Source: CAXQRU01 sp964226685
GTDB taxonomy: Bacteria > Pseudomonadota > Gammaproteobacteria > Pseudomonadales > Cellvibrionaceae
Assembly (NCBI GenBank): GCA_964226685.1
Contig: CAXQRU010000070.1
Location: 1 to 27,079, forward strand
DNA length: 27,079 nucleotides
Reading direction: 5' to 3'
The position numbers and the translations under genes were made by a program. Below the pieces are notes generated by a model. The model was not told the DNA's origin, did not search any database, and saw nothing but the letters and a program-made list of their open reading frames with translations. Positions within the stretch are counted from its first letter, which is position 1. Each line of letters opens with the position of its first letter. Below, one piece after another: positions 8,025-15,448 of the stretch.

Positions 8025-8513
8025 TTAAGACTTGCTGTTGGTAGCTGTACAGAAACCAACGCTCTCTGAAGAACACTGTACACCATCATCGTCATGAGTG
8101 TTGTAGCTCATATCAACTTTAATGAAGGCAATAGTAATGGTTTCGGTTGGGTGAGATGTATCACTTGAAGTACCGTTAACTGTGTAGTTTGAAATTACGG
8201 CATTCGTAAACACATACTTCATGTAAGTTTCACTACCACTACCAGTACCAGTTTTAGTGAGTTCAAGCTTGATTTCTTTACCTTTGCCACAACAAGCGTC
8301 TAGGAACAGTTTTGATGTTGAGCTGTCCATGTTGCGCACGATGTGCAAGTCGCTGATTTGAGCGTTACCTACTTCACGGTCACCTTTAGTTGAACTGTTA
8401 GAGTTCAATGTACGGTTTACGCCCCAGCTGAATGACTCGATGTCAATCCAATCTTTGTGGTCTGGGTCTGTAGATTCGCCTTTAATTCCTGGGATGAATA
8501 GGTGCATAGCCAT
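8025..8513 (-). CDS. hcp: Type VI secretion tube protein Hcp (TssD)
   Basis: Hcp hexamers stack into the inner tube that is expelled from the T6SS, and they can carry small effectors in their lumen. The 162-residue product begins MAMHLFIPGIKGESTD and has DWIDIESFSWGVNR, the beta-barrel core, and FTNAVISNYTVNG followed by ETITIAFIKVDMSY, all typical of the Hcp family. Four cysteines are present (C74-C75, C147, C155), two of them in the C-terminal tail, where family members more often have a GWD-like ending. It is the last gene of the minus-strand T6SS operon, but a strong ribosome site (AAGGA, seven-base spacing), a leader hairpin and a candidate promoter suggest separate high-level expression. 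Confidence 0.95.
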   Translation of the reverse strand: MAMHLFIPGIKGESTDPDHKDWIDIESFSWGVNRTLNSNSSTKGDREVGNAQISDLHIVRNMDSSTSKLFLDACCGKGKEIKLELTKTGTGSGSETYMKYVFTNAVISNYTVNGTSSDTSHPTETITIAFIKVDMSYNTHDDDGVQCSSESVGFCTATNSKS

Positions 8514-8555
8514 AATTTATTCCTTTTCCGTATCAATTAATATTGAGTATTATTT

Positions 8556-8584
8556 GACTCCACTTACAACTTCACAGTGGAGTC
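8556..8584 (-). repeat. hcp leader hairpin at the predicted transcript 5' end
   Basis: GACTCCACT and AGTGGAGTC are perfect 9-base inverted repeats with an 11-base loop. If the -10 box at 8590-8595 is real, transcription would start at about 8583, so the hairpin would sit at the very 5' end of the hcp mRNA. Such 5' stem-loops protect some bacterial mRNAs, with E. coli ompA as the classic case. Confidence 0.6.
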
Positions 8585-8589
8585 GCGTT

Positions 8590-8595
8590 AGTATA
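8590..8595 (-). promoter_or_regulatory. Candidate -10 box of an hcp promoter
   Basis: TATACT on the minus strand is a five-of-six match to the -10 consensus. No good -35 hexamer is found 16-18 bases upstream, so an activator may be needed or the box may be chance. Its place about 77 bases before the hcp ATG, and just before a leader hairpin, supports it. Confidence 0.4.
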
Positions 8596-8620
8596 CATAA
8601 AAAATTGAATTATGCATACC

Positions 8621-8649
8621 TTAACAGACACATTATGCCGGTCTGTTAA
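8621..8649 (-). repeat. Inverted repeat spanning the tssH stop codon
   Basis: TTAACAGAC and GTCTGTTAA are perfect 9-base inverted repeats with an 11-base loop that contains the tssH stop codon. A run of six T lies 17 bases beyond the stem on the minus strand, too far for a standard intrinsic terminator. It could be a processing or stability element between tssH and hcp, or an operator. Confidence 0.5.
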
Positions 8650-11284
8650 CTGGGTCACTATTTTCGGCGCTTTCAATGTCAATTTTGACTTGATTATCTT
8701 CGGAAATAGTGATGTTAATGCCGCTGAACTCCTTATCTTTTGCCATGTATTCAAGGAGTTGCGTGGCGATATCGGGTAATAAAATATTGTTTAATAGAGC
8801 GGCAATTTGTCTTGCGCCAGAGTCCGATTGTTTACATTGTTCAACCACATGTTGAATGAATTCCTCAGAATAGTTGAGCGGCACTTGATAATTTTGTTGT
8901 ACCCTCTTGCGAACACTATTGAGCTGCAGTTCTGCAATTTTGGCCAGGCTTTGTTCGTTGAGTGGGTAGTAAGGAACAACACAGACTCGACCTAAGAAAG
9001 CAGGTTTGTAATCTTCTCTTAGAGTTGGCCCAATAGCTTCTAACAAGCCGCTTGGTGTTGGTGCCGTATCAGGGTCTGAGCACAGTTGTTCAATTTGGGC
9101 ACTGGCTGTATTGCTGGTCATGATGATGACTGTATTTTTAAAGTCAATGTCTCTACCTTCACCATCGGTGAGTATGCCCTTATCAAAGGCTCGGTAGAAA
9201 ATATCTTGCACTCCGGGATGCGCCTTTTCCATTTCATCCAGCAATACCACGCTATAAGGTTTGCGACGAACGGCTTCAGTCAAAACGCCACCTTCGCCAT
9301 AACCAACGTAACCCGGAGGTGACCCTAGTAACATGGATATCTTATGTTCTTCTTTAAACTCAGACATGTTAATGACGGTCATATTACTTTCGGAGCCATA
9401 AAGCTGAGAGGCTAGAGTGAGAGCGGTTTCTGTTTTACCGACACCACTTGGCCCCACAAGCATAAAGATGCCCAGTGGTTTGTTAGGGTCACTTAACTTT
9501 GCATGGGCTGTTTTCATGGCTTGGGCAATAATGTCTAGACCATGATCTTGTCCGATTACTCGTTGCTTCATGATTTCAGCAAGGCCAAGGACATTGTCGA
9601 TATCATCACTCTTCATTTTTCCGACCGGAATACCCGTCCAGTCAGCAATGACTTCAGCGACAACGTCTGAGTCAACGCATTCATAGATCATGGGCACGCC
9701 ACCAACTTGGGATAGCCTTAGCTCTTGTCGATAACCTTGAGCCTGGGCTTTGAGTTCGTCCAGCTGTTGGGTAGTTTCTTCACTTAAATGCTCATCCGCA
9801 ATGATCTTTTCAATCTCTTTGCGAATGGTTACGAGCTGATTGACTAACTCTTTTTGAGATTGCCACTGCTCCATTGTGATGCTGAAGGTTTGCTCAAGAG
9901 ATTCTTTTTGTTCGTTTAGAGCCTGTAGGGTCTCTGAGTGGTCAACACCACTTCGCTGCTCCTGAGTGAGGCGTTTAATTTCAAACTCAACATTTGCAAT
10001 GGTTTTTTCTGTGTTTTCAAGCTTCGCTGGTTTGGTGTTTAGACTGAGATTAACTCGAGCACAGGCGGTGTCAAGCAAGCTTACGCACTTATCGGGCAGT
10101 TGCCTTCCGGGAATATAGCGATGAGATAAAACGACGGCACTGACAATGGCTTCATCTAAAATGGTGATGTTGTGATGTTTCTCCAATGATGGCGCCATAC
10201 TTCTAAGCATCACAATGGCTTGCGCTTCACTGGGTTCATCGACTTTAACCACTTGGAAGCGGCGAGTCAGTGCTGCATCTGACTCGACATACTTTTTGTA
10301 CTCCGCCCAAGTGGTGGCGGCAATGGTTCGTAATTCGCCACGAGCAAGTGCTGGCTTTAAGAGGTTAGCGGCATCATTGGCACCAGATTGGTTACCTGCG
10401 CCAATTAAGGTGTGAGCTTCATCGATAAAAAGAATGATGGGTTTTGCAGAGGATTGTACTTCTTTAATGACATTCTTTAAACGGTTTTCAAATTCACCTT
10501 TGATGCCAGCACCAGCTTGAAGCAACCCAAGATCGAGTGAGTGTAGCTCGACTTGTGAGAGTGCATCGGGCACATCGCCACTGGCAATGCGTTCAGCTAA
10601 ACCTTCAACTAACGCTGTTTTTCCCACACCCGCTTCGCCAGTAATGATTGGATTGTTCTGTCTTCTGCGGCAAAGCACGTCAATCATTTGTCGAATTTCG
10701 TTGTCTCTTCCCAAAACACGGTCAATCTTGCCCGCCCTAGCGCTTTCAGTTAGGTTGATGGTGAATTGATCCAGTGCGGGAGTTTTAGTGGGCGAAGCCG
10801 TTTGTCCTTGCTCTAAACTTTGTTCGTTACTGAGTAGTTTTTCGCACTGTTCGCGCATTTCTTCGGCGGTGATTTTTTCAAATTCAGTCGAAATTTTATT
10901 GACGTGCAGCCTTAATTTGGAGTTGTCGACAATGGCTAATAAAATATGAATAGGGCGTATTGTCATTGAGCCGTATTCTGTGGAGGCAATCATCCAGGCT
11001 TCAAATAGCAATCGAGTGATATCGGTAGAAATTTTGGGAACTCCTTCATGGCCTGTTTTGAGAGCTTCTAGTTGATTTAATAAATCTTGAGATAGGGCGC
11101 TTTGATCGACGGCAAAGTGGTTGAGTACCGTGGTGACTTCGTTGTCATTGGTGTTCACTGCTTCATTTAACCAGTGTTCCACATCGATACTAAAATGTGA
11201 CCTAGATGAGGCTGTGGCAACCGACTGTTCGAATAGTTGTCTGCAGTTGTCAGACATTTTTTTTATGAGTGTATCGAATTCCAT
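8633..11284 (-). CDS. tssH: T6SS sheath-recycling AAA+ ATPase ClpV (TssH)
   Basis: ClpV unfolds contracted TssB/TssC sheaths in the cytoplasm so that subunits can be reused. The 883-residue protein has a Clp N-domain (about 1-155), a first AAA+ domain with Walker A GEAGVGKT (216-223) and Walker B IDEAH (287-291), a coiled middle domain (about 420-525), and a second AAA+ domain with Walker A GPSGVGKT (611-618), pore loop GYVGYGEGG (658-666) and Walker B LLDEMEKAH (681-689). All catalytic motifs are intact. The N-domain is divergent from housekeeping ClpB, as expected for ClpV. AGGGATTATTT precedes the ATG, nine bases after the tssG stop. Confidence 0.97.
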   Translation of the reverse strand: MEFDTLIKKMSDNCRQLFEQSVATASSRSHFSIDVEHWLNEAVNTNDNEVTTVLNHFAVDQSALSQDLLNQLEALKTGHEGVPKISTDITRLLFEAWMIASTEYGSMTIRPIHILLAIVDNSKLRLHVNKISTEFEKITAEEMREQCEKLLSNEQSLEQGQTASPTKTPALDQFTINLTESARAGKIDRVLGRDNEIRQMIDVLCRRRQNNPIITGEAGVGKTALVEGLAERIASGDVPDALSQVELHSLDLGLLQAGAGIKGEFENRLKNVIKEVQSSAKPIILFIDEAHTLIGAGNQSGANDAANLLKPALARGELRTIAATTWAEYKKYVESDAALTRRFQVVKVDEPSEAQAIVMLRSMAPSLEKHHNITILDEAIVSAVVLSHRYIPGRQLPDKCVSLLDTACARVNLSLNTKPAKLENTEKTIANVEFEIKRLTQEQRSGVDHSETLQALNEQKESLEQTFSITMEQWQSQKELVNQLVTIRKEIEKIIADEHLSEETTQQLDELKAQAQGYRQELRLSQVGGVPMIYECVDSDVVAEVIADWTGIPVGKMKSDDIDNVLGLAEIMKQRVIGQDHGLDIIAQAMKTAHAKLSDPNKPLGIFMLVGPSGVGKTETALTLASQLYGSESNMTVINMSEFKEEHKISMLLGSPPGYVGYGEGGVLTEAVRRKPYSVVLLDEMEKAHPGVQDIFYRAFDKGILTDGEGRDIDFKNTVIIMTSNTASAQIEQLCSDPDTAPTPSGLLEAIGPTLREDYKPAFLGRVCVVPYYPLNEQSLAKIAELQLNSVRKRVQQNYQVPLNYSEEFIQHVVEQCKQSDSGARQIAALLNNILLPDIATQLLEYMAKDKEFSGINITISEDNQVKIDIESAENSDPVNRPA

Positions 11285-11293
11285 AAATAATCC

Positions 11294-12289
11294 CTATGAG
11301 TCTCGTTTTAAACTGATTTTTGCGGTTAGCGGATCCTTAGTTGGTCCATGTAACCAGGCGTTTTGCGAAAGCTTGATGCCTTTCCCAAGAGGCAGGCTGT
11401 TCTTCATTGCGTCTTTTACAATAAACCAAAGATCGATATGAATATGACTTGGGGTGTAGGCATTAATTAATTTTTTCAAAGCTGAAAAAGTGTCAGAGCC
11501 TGGCAGTAATTGATGAAAGCGCTGATGCGTGATAGGACCAATCGTGAGAGTGATTTTGCTTTGAATATCCCAAAATCGTCTGCCGGGTAATACCCCGCTG
11601 CCCAATTGATGATTGCGCCCATTTTTGCCCGAACCAATTTTCAAGCGATCCGGTTCTTCGATCAAAAGCCATTGTCCTATGAAGGAATTAATTTGAACAT
11701 TGATTCCTAAAAAGTGTTGCACCATAGATTGTAGATTGGAGCCGGATCGATTGATTTTCGAAAAATGACCACTGTAAAAGAGGGGGGTGTCGTACCGGTC
11801 TCGATCGTGACGACCACTTAAACTTTTTAATGTTCGGGTAAATGGGTCTCGTTGAGGGTCGTGATTATAGCGTTCGTATTGATGTGGCAACTTATACTTA
11901 CACCAGGCCCGATAATACAAGGAAATAAGACGATGATTGAAGATGTTGATGAAGTCTGCTGCGGCATTATCGTTTTGCCTTACCCGTTGAATAACCAAGC
12001 GCGTATAGTGTTGGGGCATGGTTCCACTGGGGCCTATTAAGCCAAGAAAGTTGACCAGCATTTCAGGTGGACTGGTCTGGCTTTTTTCTAGATCACAAAC
12101 TTCGTTCAGTCCTGCTGAAAATGCGGTGCTGTTGTGAAATCGAAACCGCACTGGTTCATCAGCGGGGGATGTGTCTGTGCCCAGAAGCCGCCTTTGATTT
12201 TGCCAATGTTCTGTTTTGGTCAGCTTTCTTTCAAGTCGACGAACGACTGAGAAAAAATCATCAATTTCCGCTTTGTTTGTGGCCATCAT
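11294..12289 (-). CDS. tssG: T6SS baseplate subunit TssG
   Basis: TssG (ImpH/VasB family) forms the wedge of the T6SS baseplate with TssF, TssE and TssK. The product is about 331 residues and carries the family core MLVNFLGLIGPSGTMPQHYT near the first third, and the C-terminal LPG..GKNG-x-N-H-x-L-G and PLGKG segments. I start it at the ATG at 12289 because it overlaps the tssF stop as ATGA, the usual coupled arrangement; a further ATG follows immediately at 12286, and an in-frame upstream ATG at 12322 would lie inside tssF. Neighbouring tssF and tssH fix its role. Confidence 0.93.
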   Translation of the reverse strand: MMATNKAEIDDFFSVVRRLERKLTKTEHWQNQRRLLGTDTSPADEPVRFRFHNSTAFSAGLNEVCDLEKSQTSPPEMLVNFLGLIGPSGTMPQHYTRLVIQRVRQNDNAAADFINIFNHRLISLYYRAWCKYKLPHQYERYNHDPQRDPFTRTLKSLSGRHDRDRYDTPLFYSGHFSKINRSGSNLQSMVQHFLGINVQINSFIGQWLLIEEPDRLKIGSGKNGRNHQLGSGVLPGRRFWDIQSKITLTIGPITHQRFHQLLPGSDTFSALKKLINAYTPSHIHIDLWFIVKDAMKNSLPLGKGIKLSQNAWLHGPTKDPLTAKISLKRDS

Positions 12290-14109
12290 AACAGTACCTG
12301 TTTGCCGTTTTGAGGCGGCCAAATATGACGGTAGTTAGGACGCTGTTTGACCCGCATTTCCATTTTGATAAAGCTGTTAATCGTACAAAAATGAGCAAAA
12401 AAATCGTTGAGCACGGCACCAAAAAGGAATAAACCACTACCGCTGTAAAAATCCTCATCAAACTCTACAATGATGTGAGTCCCCCGACAAATCGCGGCTC
12501 TTCCTTCTTGTAATACTCTGGCACTGGTTATTTTGGTAGAAAACGAACAGATACCATCGATAATGGCTTTCGATTCGTGGTTGTCTTGAAAGTCATAAAG
12601 TTTCAGAGTGTCTTTTAATACCGTTAACCCATCCTCGGCGGCAAAATTTTGCAAGGATAGCTGTGTCACCAGTTGCCAGCGGGTCGCATCGCTAAGTTCA
12701 GGCTGCAGCGTGGGTGTCGGGGGAGTTATGCATTTTATGGGTAATGTCGATCCTTCCACAAATTGCACCTCAGGCTTATCGGGGCCAAAGGGAAGTTTAT
12801 TGGGAATATCGCGATTATTGCACAGCGCTTCTACCATGACTAACCAATGTTCACTGATGGCAACTTCTTGGAAATTCTCGTCCACAAAAGAAATGTAGGT
12901 GTCGGTTCCATAGCTCACATTGCCATCTTTCCAATGTGAGTTTTCTCTACGAATATGCCAGTAGACTCCGAGTTTGCTATCTCGTTTTAAACCTGAGCCA
13001 TAAAAAGGGTGGATCGCGATTCGTTCATTTTTACCAGATAAAGCATAAACATCGGTAATGGTATGGACATCCGTCGATGTGCTCACATCATTAACTACGA
13101 GTTTGTTTTCGTGATCGATTAGGTTGCCAGCAATGCCTTGGCAGGTGTTTTTGCTTAGATTAACAATCGGTGTACAGCCAGTTTTCAACGTATCTTTAGT
13201 AATGCCGTGTACCAAGTCACCATCAGCAATGTTGAGGTAAATGTATATATTGAAGCCGTCAGGAAAACGTTGCCAAGCCTCTTCAATCCCTTGTAAGTTC
13301 ACAAAGAGAAATTTTTCAGGGAATGTAAAATACTCGGCGAGCAATCGATGTCCAGCCGATGTTCGACCATCAAACGGTATTACCGTTTTATCTTCATCAA
13401 AGCCGCTGGCTTTAAGCTTGCTTGATGGTAGAAAAATAGGGTTGGCATCGCTGGGAGATGGTGCTATGGCAATACCAGTGACGTTATTTAGTAAGTATTC
13501 ATATAGCTTATAGGCCACTTGAGGCTGATCATTGATGTAAAAGTCAATATTGGTTTCTGTGATGTCTTGAAAAGAGGCCTCTTTATCCAACACTCCTAAA
13601 GATATTTTCAAAAGACCATGGCTGCTACCATTGCTCTGAATGTCTTTAGGCAGTAAAGGTGCTTTTACAGGAAAACTTGACATGGCAACATCGCGGACTG
13701 CTACAGGCAATATCGTAGTCGGGTAGCAGGTTCTATAGCGACACAATTTTCCATTACTTGCTTTTATCGATAGGTCGCTACCTTTTTTAATGTGACTTGT
13801 ATCCAGTAAACTTGGGTGAGACTGAATATGCGCTATGCTCATTGAGGGAATAGGCGCGTGGTAGTCAGGGTAAAGGAGTCCCATCAGCGATTCGGTTAGT
13901 TCTGGAAAGCTGTCATCGATGGTTCGACGAATCCGAGAGGTAATAAAGGCGAAGGACTCTATCAGTCTTGATACGTGTGGATCTTCTATTGAGTTTTGGT
14001 CGAGTCTGATGCGCCCAGCAATTTTGGGGTGTTTTTCCGAAAACTCTTTGCCCATTTTTCGCAGGTAAGAAAGTTCTCGGTTGTAGTATGAGAGTAGTTT
14101 ATCATCCAT
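12286..14109 (-). CDS. tssF: T6SS baseplate subunit TssF
   Basis: TssF (ImpG/VasA family) is the large wedge protein of the T6SS baseplate, related to phage T4 gp6/gp7. The 607-residue product opens with LLSYYNRELSYLRKMGKEFS, then HPKIAGRIRL and DPHVSRLIESFAFI, the family signature, and includes SLMGLLYPDYHAPIPSM. The length is normal. It overlaps the tssE stop by eight bases and the tssG start by four, so the baseplate genes are translationally coupled, in line with their fixed stoichiometry. Confidence 0.96.
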   Translation of the reverse strand: MDDKLLSYYNRELSYLRKMGKEFSEKHPKIAGRIRLDQNSIEDPHVSRLIESFAFITSRIRRTIDDSFPELTESLMGLLYPDYHAPIPSMSIAHIQSHPSLLDTSHIKKGSDLSIKASNGKLCRYRTCYPTTILPVAVRDVAMSSFPVKAPLLPKDIQSNGSSHGLLKISLGVLDKEASFQDITETNIDFYINDQPQVAYKLYEYLLNNVTGIAIAPSPSDANPIFLPSSKLKASGFDEDKTVIPFDGRTSAGHRLLAEYFTFPEKFLFVNLQGIEEAWQRFPDGFNIYIYLNIADGDLVHGITKDTLKTGCTPIVNLSKNTCQGIAGNLIDHENKLVVNDVSTSTDVHTITDVYALSGKNERIAIHPFYGSGLKRDSKLGVYWHIRRENSHWKDGNVSYGTDTYISFVDENFQEVAISEHWLVMVEALCNNRDIPNKLPFGPDKPEVQFVEGSTLPIKCITPPTPTLQPELSDATRWQLVTQLSLQNFAAEDGLTVLKDTLKLYDFQDNHESKAIIDGICSFSTKITSARVLQEGRAAICRGTHIIVEFDEDFYSGSGLFLFGAVLNDFFAHFCTINSFIKMEMRVKQRPNYRHIWPPQNGKQVLL

Positions 14110-14599
14110 GTACGAGTTCCCTTAATGTCACGGTTCGGTCTGAGCTTTTTACTTTAGTATCAAAAATAACCGGGACTGGATCAGGCTCAACCAGTAAAAT
14201 TGCAGAAATTTTCAAGTGTAATGCTCTCTCAAATTGTTCTCCATAGGGGACAATATCTACAGATACGTGGCGAAATCTAGGCTCGAAATTGGTGATCGTT
14301 TCTTCAACTAATTTTCTGAAGGTTTCACGAGCATCATGGTTATCAAATTGAACATGACTAAAGTCAGGCAGGCCATAATTAATCACGGACATTTTGAGTT
14401 CTTCAAAGCGTTGAGTATTGGTAAAACAAAATAAGCGAGTATTTAAAAGATTCTCAAGATCTCTACGAATACTGGCCTTGATCTCCTGAAGTATCTTAGA
14501 AAAGCTGGGTTGTATTTCCGTTGTTGACTCGGGATTATCGTCCAATAATCGGTCGAGCAACGACGGAATTAAGGGTTGGTTCTTACGTATCCTTGCCAT
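14102..14599 (-). CDS. tssE: T6SS baseplate subunit TssE (gp25-like)
   Basis: TssE is the gp25-like baseplate protein that helps start sheath polymerisation. The 165-residue product has SLLDRLLDD at the N-terminus and the gp25 core: RDLENLLNTR, then NYGLPDFSH, and ITNFEPRFRHVSVDI, where the E-P-R-hydrophobic motif is the lysozyme-like/gp25 hallmark. It starts three bases after the tagJ stop and overlaps tssF. A weak ribosome site fits coupled translation from tagJ. Confidence 0.95.
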   Translation of the reverse strand: MARIRKNQPLIPSLLDRLLDDNPESTTEIQPSFSKILQEIKASIRRDLENLLNTRLFCFTNTQRFEELKMSVINYGLPDFSHVQFDNHDARETFRKLVEETITNFEPRFRHVSVDIVPYGEQFERALHLKISAILLVEPDPVPVIFDTKVKSSDRTVTLRELVHG

Positions 14600-14602
14600 G
14601 GT

Positions 14603-15373
14603 TTACTTTGCATCTGATGCGTAAATGGATTCAATTTCCATAATGGTTAAAGCATCTTCGCCAACCAGCCAAGTTCTCTGTCCTATACCTCTGACGTATT
14701 TGGCCTCATTGTTTTCAATCCAATCGGTTGCCCTACCCAGCATTAAATCATCTTGCTCTTTAGGTGTATAAGGGTAGATGGTAGGAATGAATACTTCCCC
14801 TTCTGAACCTGAAGTGAGTACCAGACTGGCCTTGCGCCAGAGCAGGTCAATTGCACGTTGAGGTGGGGAAAATACAAGTTCGGTGACTTGTGCAAAATCC
14901 ACCCAGAAGTACTTTCCGTTGCTGCCAAGCACTTCCAAAATATAGCTGCTAGTGTCATCCAAATCACGCCATTGGGTAACATCTTGGCCGTTGATGGTGT
15001 AAGTTTGCTCTCTATCCTCAAGTTGAGTAAACGAACCTTCTTTTATGTCAATCATGTTCCTGAGGGCTGTTTTAATGTCCTCAGTCGGTTGGTCTATCAG
15101 CTCAGGAGAGCCATTTTTATGAAATACATCGTGTCTGATTTGAGCGGCAGCAATCAGTTGGCGCCAAATCGAGGTTGTTAGTGTTGTTTGGGGGTCAATA
15201 GAACCAAGAGTAGCCAGTTGTTTGTCTGCGCGCTCATAGTCTTGCGCAAAACACAGTAATTCGGCTAAAAAAGCACGATGTACTGCGCTTGAGGGGTTGT
15301 CTCTTACTTCACTAAGGGCTTGCGCGATAGCGTCGTTTAGGTTTCCTTGGGAATATTGCTCAAAGCTAATCAT
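14603..15373 (-). CDS. tagJ: T6SS accessory protein TagJ (ImpE family)
   Basis: TagJ binds the N-terminal helix of TssB and has been proposed to assist sheath handling and ClpV recruitment in some T6SS types, such as P. aeruginosa H1. The 256-residue product has a TPR-like helical N-terminal half (about 1-110, with SSAVHRAFLAELLCFAQDYERAD) and the ImpE C-terminal half with WRDLDDTSSYILEVLGSNGKYFWV and PYTPKEQDDLMLGRATDW. It lies between the second tssC and tssE, the same position as impE in rhizobial imp operons. AGGAC precedes the ATG, and a candidate internal promoter lies upstream. Confidence 0.93.
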   Translation of the reverse strand: MISFEQYSQGNLNDAIAQALSEVRDNPSSAVHRAFLAELLCFAQDYERADKQLATLGSIDPQTTLTTSIWRQLIAAAQIRHDVFHKNGSPELIDQPTEDIKTALRNMIDIKEGSFTQLEDREQTYTINGQDVTQWRDLDDTSSYILEVLGSNGKYFWVDFAQVTELVFSPPQRAIDLLWRKASLVLTSGSEGEVFIPTIYPYTPKEQDDLMLGRATDWIENNEAKYVRGIGQRTWLVGEDALTIMEIESIYASDAK

Positions 15374-15412
15374 TTTGTTGTCCTGTCGTCCATTCAGCCA
15401 TTACGGCTAACG

Positions 15413-15441
15413 ATTATAAGTGATATGTAGACCATTTTAAA
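15413..15441 (-). promoter_or_regulatory. Candidate internal promoter for tagJ-tssEFGH
   Basis: On the minus strand TTTAAA (15436-15441) and a perfect TATAAT (15413-15418) are exactly 17 bases apart, within the 75-base gap between the second tssC and tagJ. This would allow baseplate and ClpV genes to be transcribed independently of the sheath genes. The AT-rich gap makes a chance match possible. Confidence 0.45.
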
Positions 15442-15448
15442 CAGCTAG

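Noticed and set aside
7795..8076. Minus-strand open frame of 93 codons overlapping the end of hcp
   Set aside because: As a whole gene it is not credible: it starts inside hcp in another frame and crosses the hairpin. Only its last part is kept as a weak finding.
8599..8649. Intrinsic terminator between tssH and hcp
   Set aside because: The T run lies 17 bases from the stem, too far for intrinsic termination; recorded as an inverted repeat instead.
10215..10769. Plus-strand open frames opposite tssH
   Set aside because: They are antisense to the conserved AAA+ domain of ClpV and have no support from ribosome sites or protein features.
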